The position numbers were made by a program, and so were the translations under genes. This document shows, in pieces, positions 52,915 through 62,703 of a stretch of 64,000 nt of DNA. Origin of the DNA: DATHXC01 sp035459965 (GTDB lineage: Bacteria > Pseudomonadota > Gammaproteobacteria > Burkholderiales > Methylophilaceae); the NCBI GenBank assembly GCA_035459965.1, contig DATHXC010000005.1:215131-279130 (forward strand), given 5' to 3'. Every line of letters starts with the position of its first letter. Within the stretch, counting starts at the first letter, position 1. The notes beneath the pieces were generated by a model. That model did not search any database. It was not told the origin of the DNA and saw only the letters and a list, made by a program, of their open reading frames with translations.

Positions 52915-53313
52915 TCAAGCCCCTGCTTTCTCAAGCTTCTCGAATATTTTAGATAGCTTTTCATCCAGCGTAGCTGCAGTAAATGGTTTAACCACATAGC
53001 CATTAGCTCCAGCCTGGGCTGCAGCGATGATATTTTCTTTCTTGGCTTCGGCAGTCACCATGAGCACTGGCAGCGAAGCCAGCTTGGGGTCAGCGCGAAT
53101 ATGTTGCAGCATGGTCAAACCATCCATATTGGGCATGTTCCAGTCCGACACCACAAAATCGAAGTCGCCTTCTTTTAGCTTACTCAGGCCAATTGCGCCG
53201 TCCTCAGCTTCATCAACATTGTTATACCCCAGCTCTTTAAGCAGGTTGCGGACGATCCGGCGCATGGTTGAAAAGTCATCCACGACAAGAAATTTGGTAT
53301 TTGGGTTAGCCAT
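52915..53313 (-). CDS. cheY: Chemotaxis response regulator CheY
   Basis: 132 residues, one receiver domain. Asp57 in VVSDWNMPNMDG is the phosphorylation site, with the acidic pocket in VVDDFSTMRRI, Thr in MVTAEAKKEN and Lys in GYVVKPF. It carries the signal from CheA to the flagellar switch. Its upstream region has a consensus sigma28 promoter. Confidence 0.97.
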   Translation of the reverse strand: MANPNTKFLVVDDFSTMRRIVRNLLKELGYNNVDEAEDGAIGLSKLKEGDFDFVVSDWNMPNMDGLTMLQHIRADPKLASLPVLMVTAEAKKENIIAAAQAGANGYVVKPFTAATLDEKLSKIFEKLEKAGA

Positions 53314-53414
53314 ACTTTACTCCGTTAACAATCTTCATTCTTAAACTTGCAAGTAAGCATCGAGTACGTTGAATACTGATTCTGTACTTTTCTAAATTAG
53401 CTTTCTTTAATTCA

Positions 53415-53441
53415 TTATCGGCTAGCTTTGCATAAGCTTTA
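53415..53441 (-). promoter_or_regulatory. Sigma28 (FliA) promoter of cheY-cheZ
   Basis: On the minus strand TAAA-N15-GCCGATAA is a perfect match to the FliA consensus. Transcription should start about 90 bp upstream of cheY. It shows that cheYZ belong to the late flagellar regulon and that the organism is, or was, flagellated. Confidence 0.88.
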
Positions 53442-53526
53442 GCTGAGAGTAACGATACAAAAGCTGCGCTTATTAAAACTCTGCATCATTAGCAGATTAA
53501 AGCGGCTACGCCGCATGCATTTAAAG

Positions 53527-54597
53527 CTATACACGCAGAGCGCGGGCGCTGTTATTCATCAAATAATTAAGTACAAGTTTTGGTAAATCATTTAAATGTG
53601 CAACTTCATCAACCCCGCCATGTGCCACGGCTTCCTTGGGCATGCCATAAACCACACAGCTTTCTTCATTTTGCGCAAAGTTGTGGGCGCCTGCATTTTT
53701 CATCTGCAGCATGCCCACAGCACCATCTTTACCCATACCTGTCAGGATTACGCCGATGACATTTCTGCCTGCTGACTCAGCAGCAGAATCAAACAACACA
53801 TCGACAGAAGGCTTATGGCGATTGACTGGTGGAGCATCACTCAGCTGGGTGACATAATTGGCGCCACTTCTGGCCAGCATCAGGTGTTTATCACCAGGTG
53901 CAATATAGGCATGACCAGGCAAAATGCGCTCACCGCCCTCGGCCTCCTTAACTGAAATTTGGCAAAGTGAATCCAGGCGGTTTGCAAACGATTTTGTAAA
54001 GCCAGCAGGCATATGTTGAGTGATCAGTATCCCTGGGCAATCAGAAGGCATTTGCAGCAGGAATGATTTAATGGCCTCAGTGCCGCCGGTAGAAGCGCCG
54101 ATAATGAGCAGCTTTTCGCTACTGATGAGCGGATTCCGCAACGCGACGGGAGCGGCATGGCCATTTACAGATGGCGACTGACGGGGCAATGAGGCAATTC
54201 TCGCTTGTGAAGCGGCACGAATTTTATCTGCGATTAAATCGGTATATTCACGCATGCCATCCGAGATGGAAATTTTTGGCTTGGTGACAAAATCCGTCGC
54301 TCCCAGCTCAAGCGCGCGCATGGTGATTTCTGAGCCACGCTCGGTCAAGGTTGAAACCATGACCACCGGCATCGGGCGCAAGCGCATCAACTTCTCCAAG
54401 AACTCCAGGCCATCCATCTTGGGCATTTCAACATCCAGCGTAAGCACATCTGGGTTCAGTTGCTTGATCATGTCGCGCGCAATCAGTGGATCAGGCGCAG
54501 CGCCCACTACTGTCATATCAGGCTGGCTGTTGATGATTTCGGTCAACAGGCTACGGATCAATGCAGAATCATCAACTATCAGCACTTTTATTTTCAT
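53527..54597 (-). CDS. cheB: Receptor methylesterase/deamidase CheB
   Basis: 356 residues. The receiver domain has DVLTLDVEMPKMDGLEF; the methylesterase domain has the catalytic Ser in LIIGASTGGTEAI, His in LITQHMPAGFT and Asp in GVILTGMGKDGAVG. It removes methyl groups from chemoreceptors. It follows cheD by 41 bp. Confidence 0.97.
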   Translation of the reverse strand: MKIKVLIVDDSALIRSLLTEIINSQPDMTVVGAAPDPLIARDMIKQLNPDVLTLDVEMPKMDGLEFLEKLMRLRPMPVVMVSTLTERGSEITMRALELGATDFVTKPKISISDGMREYTDLIADKIRAASQARIASLPRQSPSVNGHAAPVALRNPLISSEKLLIIGASTGGTEAIKSFLLQMPSDCPGILITQHMPAGFTKSFANRLDSLCQISVKEAEGGERILPGHAYIAPGDKHLMLARSGANYVTQLSDAPPVNRHKPSVDVLFDSAAESAGRNVIGVILTGMGKDGAVGMLQMKNAGAHNFAQNEESCVVYGMPKEAVAHGGVDEVAHLNDLPKLVLNYLMNNSARALRV

Positions 54598-54638
54598 TTT
54601 GCTTGGTCTCAGCTCAATTTTTACTCATCAAAATAGGA

Positions 54639-55247
54639 TCAAAACAACTCAATTGCGCCGCCCACATCATTAGTTTTAAGCTTGCTGGCATAGGCTTCTT
54701 CGCGCTTGACCAAGGTGTAGTTATTGAGTTGTTTCAGCTTTTTGACTAAAACTCTCCCTGTTTTGGGGAAGTAATATACTTTTCGTGGGTAAATATCCAG
54801 CAGGTCCTCGCCAGTCACGCGGATACGCTCATCTTTAAGAAATTTACGCACAAATGATGCGTTACGATCGCCAACATTAGTCGTCGTAAAGCTTCTCAAC
54901 ACATTGCCGCCACCAAAAATCTTGGCCTCCAGATTCTCGCGGCGTGCACCGTTACGCAGTAGCTGATTAATCAGCACCTCCATGGCATAGGTGCCATAGC
55001 GCATGGATTCAGAAACGGGACTGTCTTTGTCGGCACTCGCGCAATCCGGCAACATGAAGTGATTCATGCCGCCGATGCCACTGACGCTATCGCGTATGCA
55101 GGCAGAAACGCAGGAGCCGAGCACCGTGACAATCACCATATCCTTATCGGTAAAATAGTATTCGCCTGGTGAAATCTTTGCTGCTTCACAATCAAAAGTA
55201 CGGTCAAAATAGAGTGTCGTGGAGACCTCTTCCTCCAGCATGCTCAT
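54639..55247 (-). CDS. cheD: Chemoreceptor glutamine deamidase CheD
   Basis: 202 residues. The catalytic Cys and His are in TVLGSCVSACIRD and GGMNHFMLP; the Thr/Ser site and family core KIFGGGNVL are present. It deamidates receptor glutamines and modulates adaptation. Its start overlaps the cheR stop (ATGA). Confidence 0.96.
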   Translation of the reverse strand: MSMLEEEVSTTLYFDRTFDCEAAKISPGEYYFTDKDMVIVTVLGSCVSACIRDSVSGIGGMNHFMLPDCASADKDSPVSESMRYGTYAMEVLINQLLRNGARRENLEAKIFGGGNVLRSFTTTNVGDRNASFVRKFLKDERIRVTGEDLLDIYPRKVYYFPKTGRVLVKKLKQLNNYTLVKREEAYASKLKTNDVGGAIELF

Positions 55248-56131
55248 AAAGTTCTTTCTTTGGCCTGATTAGCAGCCGCGCGCTTGGCATCATGACCATC
55301 GCTTAACTCGTATACTGTCTTGCCACGCAGGTGAAAAGCATTTGAAACATATAGAAAATTCTCTGAGTGCCCGGCAAACAGCAAGGCATGCGGCTTCATC
55401 AGCGGAACGAATTGGCCCAAAATTTTAGATTGCGTGGGCTTATCAAAGTAAATCATCACATTCCTGCAGAAAATGGCATCAAACGGCTCTTTGAGTGCCC
55501 ATTTATCGTCAAGCAGGTTAAGTTGATTGAAGGTAATCAAGCTGCGCAATTCATTACGTACCCGTACTGAGCCTTCCTGCGCGCCAGTGCCTTTGAGGAA
55601 AAACTGTTTACGACGCTGATCGGACAACTTACTCACCCGCTCATAGGGATATACACCACGGGCTGCTGTTGCCAGCACATTCGTATCAATGTCTGTAGCA
55701 ATAATTTCTACGGGGGGCGTCATGGTGCGAAAGGCCTCACAGGCTGTCATCGCGATGGTATATGGCTCTTCGCCGGTAGAAGCTGCAGAGCACCAGATAC
55801 GGATAGGCTTTTTCAAGTGCACCAGATGCTCGGCCAGGATGGGGAAATGATGATCCTCGCGAAAAAATGAAGTGAGATTGGTGGTCAGTGCGTTGGTAAA
55901 CGCCTCCCACTCATCAGGGTTATTCTGACTTTCGAGATTATCAAGATACAGCTTGAATGAGTCATAGCCAACAGTGCGCAGACGCCGACCGATGCGGCTA
56001 TACACCATATCGGTTTTAGCTTCTGATAACGAAATACCCGCATGCTGGTAAATAAGCTTACGAACCCTGGCAAAATCGTTTGCTGTAAATTCGAATTCAC
56101 GTTCATCTGGGTGTTTTTCTCTAAGCATCAT
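55244..56131 (-). CDS. cheR: Chemoreceptor methyltransferase CheR
   Basis: 295 residues; the start ATG at 56131 is preceded by AGAGA, and an in-frame codon at 56155 is less likely. The N-terminal helical domain (FARVRKLIYQHAGISL, NLTSFFRE) and SAM-binding domain (IRIWCSAASTGEEPYTIA, IIATDIDTNVL, DAIFCRNVMIYF) are complete. It methylates receptor glutamates. Two of the three neighbouring receptors end in the pentapeptide that tethers CheR. Confidence 0.96.
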   Translation of the reverse strand: MMLREKHPDEREFEFTANDFARVRKLIYQHAGISLSEAKTDMVYSRIGRRLRTVGYDSFKLYLDNLESQNNPDEWEAFTNALTTNLTSFFREDHHFPILAEHLVHLKKPIRIWCSAASTGEEPYTIAMTACEAFRTMTPPVEIIATDIDTNVLATAARGVYPYERVSKLSDQRRKQFFLKGTGAQEGSVRVRNELRSLITFNQLNLLDDKWALKEPFDAIFCRNVMIYFDKPTQSKILGQFVPLMKPHALLFAGHSENFLYVSNAFHLRGKTVYELSDGHDAKRAAANQAKERTL

Positions 56132-56228
56132 GAATTCTCTTTTTGTACCGCACAAATAACATCCTTAAAGCTCACATCCATATTGGCAGCATCTTCACAC
56201 CAGCATATGAACAATCTCGCGCTGCATA

Positions 56229-58778
56229 TTAATAACCGTTGCTCACCAGGCGCTGACTGGCATAAGCCACATCATTGTCGTCGAGCATGAATACACTGAC
56301 TGCATTAAACAACTGTTCAGATTGCTCCATGAGGGATTCAGCAGCAGCGGCGGCTTCTTCCACCAAGGCGGTATTTTGCTGTGTCACGTCATCCATCTTC
56401 ATGACTGACTCATTCACCTGGGCAATACCTGCACTTTGCTCGCTTGAAGCAGCGGCGATCTCACCGATAATGTCTGATACCCGTTTAACCGATGTCACGA
56501 TCTCTTCCATGGTCTTGCCTGCAGTCTCAACTTGTCTGGTGCCTTCTGATGTCTTGCCAACCGAATCAGAGATAAGCTCCTTGATCTCTTTGGCGGCACT
56601 GGCAGAACGTTGTGCCAGATTGCGCACTTCACCTGCGACCACTGCAAAGCCACGACCCTGCTCACCAGCACGTGCAGCCTCAACCGCGGCATTGAGTGCC
56701 AGGATATTGGTCTGGAAGGCAATGCCATCAATCACCGAGATAATGTCTTCAATCTTGCGGGCACTTTCATTGATGGATGTCATGGTCGATACCACGTTGG
56801 CCACCATCTCACCACCTCTGACAGCAACACCAGATGCAGCAAGAGCTAACTGATTAGCTTGTTTGGCATTATCAGCATTCTGTTTCACGGTAGAGGCCAG
56901 CTCATCCATGCTGGACGCTGTCCTTTCCAGTGAAGCTGCCTGCTCTTCAGTCCGGCGTGACAGATCAGCATTACCTTGAGCAATTTCCTTGGAAGCAGTG
57001 TTGATGGTCTCGGCAGATATTTTGACTGTCACGATCGGCCCAACAATCATTTCCAGCGTTTCATTCACGCCTTCTACAATCTTGCGGAAATCCCCATGAT
57101 GCTTACTAGCGTCTGCACGCACAGATACACGGCCTTCGCGCGCAGCATTGGCAAGCATTTGCGCATCTTCATTCAGCGTCTTGAGGTTTTTACGCACCTG
57201 CTCAATTGTTTCGTTGATGAATGCTTTTTTGCCTGCAAACTGCTCAAGCTCGGCATCGAAGTTGCCTTCACCGAACTCGCTGACGCAAGTCATGGCTTTT
57301 TCAGTCAGCTCAATCTGACCAGCCACGATTGTGTTCACCGCAGTTGCCAGTTCATTAAAGCCACCTTTGAACATATGGGCATGCAATGTCATGTCGATAT
57401 TGCCTTTTTGATGCTCTTCGGTGACCCATTTCACAGAGTCCACAATGCCTTGTAGCTTGCCTTTTAGGCGCTCAAGGTTTTTATTGATTTCGGCTTTTTT
57501 GCCTGGATATTGCGGCAGTGTTACTGCAAATTCACCATCACCCAATGCGCGCATCATGACAATGATCTGTTCTTTTTCAGTCACATGGCCGCTCACCATG
57601 GTATTCACTCCACGCGCCACTTCAGCATAGGCACCGTGGTATTTGTCAGCATCAATAAACACATCAATTTCCCCGGCATCATGCTCTTTGGACATGTGTT
57701 CCATATCCGCAATCAGGGTCTTGATATTGCTGCGTAACACTTCCACGCCTTCATTGATAAATGCACGCTTACCTGGGAAGCGCTCCAGTGGCGCATCAAA
57801 GTTACCTTTGGAGAACTCAGAGATACAGCCTGTGACCTTCCTCATCACTTCGGCCTGGTTGGCTGCCATGAAATTCACATTGTCAGCCATGGTTTTGTAG
57901 GTGCCCTGGAACTTGGCAGTGTTGATTACTGCATCAATATTGCCGGCTTTGTTCTCGCTGGACATCTCGCTCTGTTCGTTAATGACAGACTTGAGTGTTT
58001 CCTGCATCGCATACATGGAGGCCATCAAGCTACTGGTATCACCAGCTTTCAATACGATGGCAGTTGTCAGGTCACCTTGGGCAATTTTTTGTGCCACTTG
58101 ATTGGCCAAGCCAGGCTCACCACCAAATTTGCGTAACAAGTTGCGGACCAGTAAGAAGGCAACAGCACTGATGAGGATAAGGCTCAACAAGGTAACGATA
58201 ATAGAAATTCGGCTGGCATTTTGAAAAACCTGCTCAGCAGTCACTACGCTCTGTTTAGACAAATCAGCGTTGTACTGAATGTGTTCGGATATGGCATCGT
58301 TGGCTTTTAATGCAACAGGTGCCAAAGTAAGATACATATCACTGGCTTTATCGCGCTTGTTTTGCGCATAAAGTGCAAAGACCTCATCCATGATCGGATA
58401 GTACTCGGCAAGCGCTGAACGGTCTTGAGCCAGGAGGGATTTGTTTTTCTCATCGGGGTTTAATGCTTCAAATTCTTTAAGTGAAGCCTCGAGGCCGGCC
58501 TTTGCCTTGTCGATGTTAGCGCTGATTTCTGAAGTTTTTTCAGGATTGGTATTGAGTACATATCTGGCCAGTTGGATACGCAGCATACTGAAAGAGTGCC
58601 TGGCATCACTTAGCGCATTGACGCTAGGCAGTGTATTGATTTGCGCATAGTTGGCGCTGTCATACACTTTCTGCATCTGGTAATGACTTAACCCTGTCAA
58701 GCTCAGCATTCCTGCCAGTGCAACAAATACCAGTAGTATTATTTGTTTGCTCACTGTCAATTCACCTTTTATTTTCAT
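56229..58778 (-). CDS. Methyl-accepting chemotaxis protein with poly-HAMP-like array, no tether
   Basis: 849 residues. Transmembrane helices at about 12-30 and 190-212 enclose a four-helix-bundle-type sensor (4HB_MCP-like). Then about 330 residues of repeated HAMP-like units (e.g. ..GNFDAPLERFPGKRAFINE.., ..GEFAVTLPQYPGKKAEINK.., ..GNFDAELEQFAGKKAFINE..) lead to the signalling domain with hairpin tip IISVIDGIAFQTNILALNAA. The C-terminus ends ..RLVSNGY without the WEEF tether. GGAG precedes the start. It sits upstream of cheR. Confidence 0.93.
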   Translation of the reverse strand: MKIKGELTVSKQIILLVFVALAGMLSLTGLSHYQMQKVYDSANYAQINTLPSVNALSDARHSFSMLRIQLARYVLNTNPEKTSEISANIDKAKAGLEASLKEFEALNPDEKNKSLLAQDRSALAEYYPIMDEVFALYAQNKRDKASDMYLTLAPVALKANDAISEHIQYNADLSKQSVVTAEQVFQNASRISIIVTLLSLILISAVAFLLVRNLLRKFGGEPGLANQVAQKIAQGDLTTAIVLKAGDTSSLMASMYAMQETLKSVINEQSEMSSENKAGNIDAVINTAKFQGTYKTMADNVNFMAANQAEVMRKVTGCISEFSKGNFDAPLERFPGKRAFINEGVEVLRSNIKTLIADMEHMSKEHDAGEIDVFIDADKYHGAYAEVARGVNTMVSGHVTEKEQIIVMMRALGDGEFAVTLPQYPGKKAEINKNLERLKGKLQGIVDSVKWVTEEHQKGNIDMTLHAHMFKGGFNELATAVNTIVAGQIELTEKAMTCVSEFGEGNFDAELEQFAGKKAFINETIEQVRKNLKTLNEDAQMLANAAREGRVSVRADASKHHGDFRKIVEGVNETLEMIVGPIVTVKISAETINTASKEIAQGNADLSRRTEEQAASLERTASSMDELASTVKQNADNAKQANQLALAASGVAVRGGEMVANVVSTMTSINESARKIEDIISVIDGIAFQTNILALNAAVEAARAGEQGRGFAVVAGEVRNLAQRSASAAKEIKELISDSVGKTSEGTRQVETAGKTMEEIVTSVKRVSDIIGEIAAASSEQSAGIAQVNESVMKMDDVTQQNTALVEEAAAAAESLMEQSEQLFNAVSVFMLDDNDVAYASQRLVSNGY

Positions 58779-59162
58779 GACGATTTACTCCAAAATCTTA
58801 ATTTGACCTGTAAGAACTTCATCCCATATTTCTTGTTATCAACTTGTTTTCTGCATGGCGTTTTTGTGTGAGGTTTTCCAGATACTGCCTTCAAACAGTC
58901 CTGAAGCCGATCAGGAAAGGGAAAATTAAATATGATTGAAAACCAGATTTAATCAGCATGACACCCCCCTCAATTTCCATACACATCATCTGTATTCTTC
59001 ACTCATATTATTCAATGAATGACTCAGATTTAATGCTTGAAACTGCTCTACAAAACCCCTCTAATTCTTTAATCAGGAAACGATTAACTGATAAGCATCT
59101 TCCTGATAGTCTTAACGGCCAGCAGCCGACGTTTCTGAAGGGTGATTTGAAAAAATAATAAT
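58779..59162. other. Intergenic region between two chemoreceptor genes
   Basis: 384 bp with promoter space for the chemoreceptor at 56229. A GTTGATAA element on the minus strand near 58840 resembles a sigma28 -10 but has no proper -35. A rightward frame 59015-59158 (47 codons, MNDSDLMLETALQN...) lacks a ribosome binding site; I do not call it a gene. Confidence 0.4.
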
Positions 59163-59163
59163 G

Positions 59164-59186
59164 AAAAAGGCCGCGAATGCGGCCTT
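59164..59186 (-). terminator. Terminator of the tethered chemoreceptor gene
   Basis: A perfect 8-bp stem AAGGCCGC/GCGGCCTT, 4-base loop; on the minus strand the stem runs into TTTTTCATTATTATT. Confidence 0.75.
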
Positions 59187-59233
59187 AGTCGTGCTTTTAA
59201 CAGGTTTTGTATGATGGTCTTGCAGCCGACTGG

Positions 59234-61870
59234 TTAAAACTCCTCCCAGTCACTATCATCAGTCCCCGTCTTGGTGGCTATTTTAGGTGCACTGGTTACA
59301 GACTTAGCGACACCCTTGGGCTTGGGTCGACTATGCACTTGTGGCGCCGCAGCCTTTGGCCGTGAAGTGGTTTCATTCATGCTGGTCTTGAAGCCATTAA
59401 CAGACTCTACTAGGTTACCCGCTTGCTCCATCAGAGACTCGGCAGCAGCAGCAGCTTGTTCTACCAGCGCAGCATTTTGCTGGGTCACTTCATCCATCTG
59501 GGTAATGGCACTGTTGACCTGATCAATACCTGAGCTTTGTTCTACCGAGGCAGCAGCAATCTCTCCGATGATATCGGTCACTCGTTTGACCGAGCTCACG
59601 ATTTCTTCCATGGTCTTGCCAGCAGTCTCAACTTGCTTGGTACCTTCTGAAGTCTTGCCTACAGAATCTGCAATCAGCTCCTTAATTTCCTTAGCAGCAG
59701 TGGCTGAACGTTGTGCCAGGTTACGTACTTCAGCTGCGACTACAGCAAAGCCACGGCCTTGCTCACCAGCACGCGCGGCCTCAACCGCGGCATTAAGTGC
59801 CAGGATATTGGTCTGGAAGGCAATGCCGTCAATCACCGAGATAATGTCTTCTATCTTCTGCGAGCTGGCATTGATGGCAGCCATGGTAGTGACTACCTCG
59901 GACACCGCTTCACCGCCGCGTACCGCGATGGTGGAGGCTGCCAGTGCAAGCTGATTGGCTTGCTTGGCGTTCTCGGCATTCTGTTTCACGGTAGAAGCGA
60001 GCTCTTCCATGCTGGAGGCTGTTTCTTCCAGTGATGAAGCCTGTTCTTCTGTGCGTTGTGATAGATCAGTATTACCCTTGGATATTTCTCGGGCAGCCGT
60101 ATTAATGGTCTCGGCAGACTCCTTAACGACAACAATCGGGCCGGCAATCATTTCCAGCGTTTCATTTACGCCCTCAACAATCTTGCGGAAGTCGCCCTGA
60201 TGCTTGCTTGCATCCGCACGTACATAAATACGGCCATCACGCGCCGCATCTGCCAGCATGGCAGCATCCTGCACAAGTTCGGTGACCGATTTAATGCAGG
60301 TATTAAGGTTGCTCTTGATCGCATTGAAATCACCATGATATTGCTCAGTGATTTCGGGAGGCAAGTCGCCTTTGGAGATACGCTCAACGCATTCGGCAGC
60401 CACATTCAATGGGCTGATCACTGCATCCAGGGTGTTATTCACACCCTCAACAATCTTGCGGAAGTCACCTTGATGTTTGCCCGCATCAGCACGGCTCGAC
60501 AACTGGCCTTGTGCAGCCGCATTTGCCAGCATGGCAGCATCGGCAACCAGCGCATGTACAGCATCAATACACTGGTTAAGGTTGTCTTTGATATTGTTGA
60601 AATCACCTTGGTACTGATCAGTAATCTTGGCTGGAATATTGCCTTTGGAAATATTGTCCACGTACTGAGCTGCCACATTCAATGGGCCAATGACTGCATC
60701 CAGCGTAGCGTTAACACCTTCCACGATCTTGCGGAAATCGCCATGGTGACGGCTGGCGTCAGCACGTGTTGATAGTTCACCAGCGATCGCTGCATGCGAC
60801 AACATATCCGCATCAGCAATCAGGCTCTTAAGATTCGATCTAACCTGCTCGATGATGGTATTAATTTCAGCTTTCTTGCCTGGGAACTGCTCAAGAGGCG
60901 CTTCAAAATCTCCTTCTCCGAAGGCCTGAACCACTGACATCGCCTTACGATTCAGGGCTACATGCCCGGCAACCATCTTGTTAAGGCCAGTAGCCACTTC
61001 TGCATATGCGCCCTTGAAACGGCTTGCGTCTACATCAACATCAATATCACCAGCATCATGTTGTGCACTGACATACTGCAGTGAATCGATCAAACCCTTG
61101 ATTGTTTTTTGCAGTACGCGCATTGAGTAAAGCACGCTGGATTTATCATTTTCAGCCACCTTGATTGTCGCGGATAAATCACCGCTAGCGAACTGGCCTG
61201 CCATTGCTGCAAGCTTAGCCGGCTCATCGCCCAACTGCTTGAGCAGGTTGCGTGTAATAAAAAGCCCTAACAAAAGAATAATCAAGACAATACCGACTGA
61301 AGATCCAGCAGATATAATGGCCGCATTTTTTTTGATGCTGGCGGCGACAAGTGCGCTATCAGCACCTAGTTTGACATTGTATGCGCGGTGCTCATCCAGC
61401 ACTTTTTGCATTTTTTTAATGACATCGACACCCGCTAGCAATGCATCGCGCGCATCGTTCTTCTTACCGCCCAATGATGCTGTCAGCACTTTCTCACCTA
61501 GCTGGTCATATTCAGCTAATACTGCTCGATCAACCTCCAGCATCTCAAGGTCTTTTTTGTCTGTGATATTGATTTCTTGGTATTTTTTAAAGCTATCTGT
61601 GAGCAGCTGATGTGTTGTTGCCACTTCGGTTTCAATAGCATGCATCTTGGCATTATCTGTAGTGGCCATATGCTGCCAGATCAGGGCATTGAGCTTTTCA
61701 AAGTGGGCCAGTGCTTCATTAAGATTCTCAGCACTCGGAACTGAGCTGACGTTTGAGACGTTAGTAGCGTCATACACCCTATTCATCTGGTATTGACTGA
61801 ATCCGGCCAGAGATATCAAACCCACCGCGGCCGCCAATATCAACAAATACATACGCTTTGCTACAGTCAT
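59234..61870 (-). CDS. Methyl-accepting chemotaxis protein with tandem HAMP repeats and CheR tether
   Basis: 878 residues. Transmembrane helices at about 7-25 and 184-205 flank a periplasmic helical sensor. The cytoplasmic region carries near-identical repeats of about 90 residues, each containing HxGDFRKIVEGVNxTLD (around residues 377, 469 and 561) and ..GPLNVAA.. or ..SPLNVAA.., alternating HAMP-like units. The signalling domain with IISVIDGIAFQTNILALNAA follows. A Pro/Lys linker ends in SDWEEF, a CheR/CheB-binding pentapeptide. AGGAGAG precedes the start. Confidence 0.94.
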   Translation of the reverse strand: MTVAKRMYLLILAAAVGLISLAGFSQYQMNRVYDATNVSNVSSVPSAENLNEALAHFEKLNALIWQHMATTDNAKMHAIETEVATTHQLLTDSFKKYQEINITDKKDLEMLEVDRAVLAEYDQLGEKVLTASLGGKKNDARDALLAGVDVIKKMQKVLDEHRAYNVKLGADSALVAASIKKNAAIISAGSSVGIVLIILLLGLFITRNLLKQLGDEPAKLAAMAGQFASGDLSATIKVAENDKSSVLYSMRVLQKTIKGLIDSLQYVSAQHDAGDIDVDVDASRFKGAYAEVATGLNKMVAGHVALNRKAMSVVQAFGEGDFEAPLEQFPGKKAEINTIIEQVRSNLKSLIADADMLSHAAIAGELSTRADASRHHGDFRKIVEGVNATLDAVIGPLNVAAQYVDNISKGNIPAKITDQYQGDFNNIKDNLNQCIDAVHALVADAAMLANAAAQGQLSSRADAGKHQGDFRKIVEGVNNTLDAVISPLNVAAECVERISKGDLPPEITEQYHGDFNAIKSNLNTCIKSVTELVQDAAMLADAARDGRIYVRADASKHQGDFRKIVEGVNETLEMIAGPIVVVKESAETINTAAREISKGNTDLSQRTEEQASSLEETASSMEELASTVKQNAENAKQANQLALAASTIAVRGGEAVSEVVTTMAAINASSQKIEDIISVIDGIAFQTNILALNAAVEAARAGEQGRGFAVVAAEVRNLAQRSATAAKEIKELIADSVGKTSEGTKQVETAGKTMEEIVSSVKRVTDIIGEIAAASVEQSSGIDQVNSAITQMDEVTQQNAALVEQAAAAAESLMEQAGNLVESVNGFKTSMNETTSRPKAAAPQVHSRPKPKGVAKSVTSAPKIATKTGTDDSDWEEF

Positions 61871-62129
61871 CTTATCTCTCCTAACAATTCTATTATTGAT
61901 ATCACGTTATTTTGCTTATAGGTTTAATGCGAAATACTATCGACTCTAAGTCCATGCCTTACTGCGAAAACAATCAGTCCCATAAGGTTTACGACAGGCT
62001 TTTGAAAATCTTTATAGAGTTACATATTTTTATTTTAGTCATTGCTTAAGTAATAGAATGTCTAGAACAAGCATGGATATCCACTTCATTTGCCAAAACG
62101 GAATGCGCTATCAGGGAAATTCAAGCAAA
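61871..62129. other. Intergenic region upstream of the chemoreceptor
   Basis: Promoter space for the gene at 59234. Apart from a poor sigma28-like element (TAAG..GTCGATAG, spacing 13) near 61938-61962 I see nothing definite here. Confidence 0.3.
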
Positions 62130-62160
62130 AAAGCCTGCCAGTTCTACACTGGCAGGCTTT
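62130..62160 (-). terminator. Terminator of the small secreted protein gene
   Basis: A perfect 13-bp stem AAAGCCTGCCAGT/ACTGGCAGGCTTT with a 5-base loop; read on the minus strand it is followed by TTTGCTT after the T-rich arm. Confidence 0.85.
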
Positions 62161-62189
62161 TGTAAGCGCTGATACTAAATAAACAGTGA

Positions 62190-62432
62190 TTATTTGCTAT
62201 TGTCAGCAAGCTTCTTGGAGCCTGCATCTTCAACGGATTTATCAGCCACTTTTTTCTTGGCAGCCAATTCGGCAACAGCATCGCCCTTCATGTGAGCGGC
62301 AGTAGCTTCTGGGCTACCCTCTTCGAAGCATACACGGCCCATCATGGAAACTTTGCATACTTCTACAGCAAATACATTGAAGGAAGAAAAAGTCAGAGTA
62401 GCGGCCAATACAGTCATCAAGAGTTTGTTCAT
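62190..62432 (-). CDS. Small secreted protein with a cysteine pair, unknown
   Basis: 80 residues from the ATG at 62432 (GGAAA six bases upstream; an ATG at 62444 is possible). A signal peptide (1-22, cut after VFA) precedes VEVCKVSMMGRVCFEEG, whose two Cys could pair, then an Ala/Lys/Asp-rich helical tail. The family is not recognised. It has its own terminator and lies between two tethered chemoreceptors, so a periplasmic role linked to taxis is possible but unproven. Confidence 0.65.
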   Translation of the reverse strand: MNKLLMTVLAATLTFSSFNVFAVEVCKVSMMGRVCFEEGSPEATAAHMKGDAVAELAAKKKVADKSVEDAGSKKLADNSK

Positions 62433-62649
62433 TTTAGTTTCCATTTCTTTAAATTTAATAGTTGTTAAAAAGCTATACATATCCACAATCAAAAAACACG
62501 GGCTTAAGGCTGATATTGCAATCGCTCGCATGGGCAACCTCATGAACCATTAACGCCAGGCATTTTGATATCTTTAGAAGCTTTACAAATCACTTACAAT
62601 TGTTACGTTTCATTAAATAATTTCATCTAAATTAAGACTTAAAAGAAAT

Positions 62650-62673
62650 AAAAAAAGGCCGCATGAGCGGCCT
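62650..62673 (-). terminator. Terminator of the PAS chemoreceptor gene
   Basis: Stem AGGCCGC/GCGGCCT with 4-base loop; on the minus strand it runs into TTTTTTATTTCTTTT. Confidence 0.8.
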
Positions 62674-62703
62674 GAGTGTTATTGCTAGGAGATTGGTGGT
62701 GCG

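Noticed and set aside
58830..58870. Sigma28 promoter for the chemoreceptor at 56229
   Set aside because: A GTTGATAA -10 is present but no TAAA at the required spacing.
59015..59158. 47-codon frame between the chemoreceptors
   Set aside because: No ribosome binding site, no recognisable feature, and it ends just before a terminator belonging to the opposite strand.
59234..61870. DNA tandem repeat or CRISPR-like array within the chemoreceptor gene
   Set aside because: The repetition is explained by in-frame HAMP-like protein units; no short regularly spaced repeats with unique spacers exist in the window.
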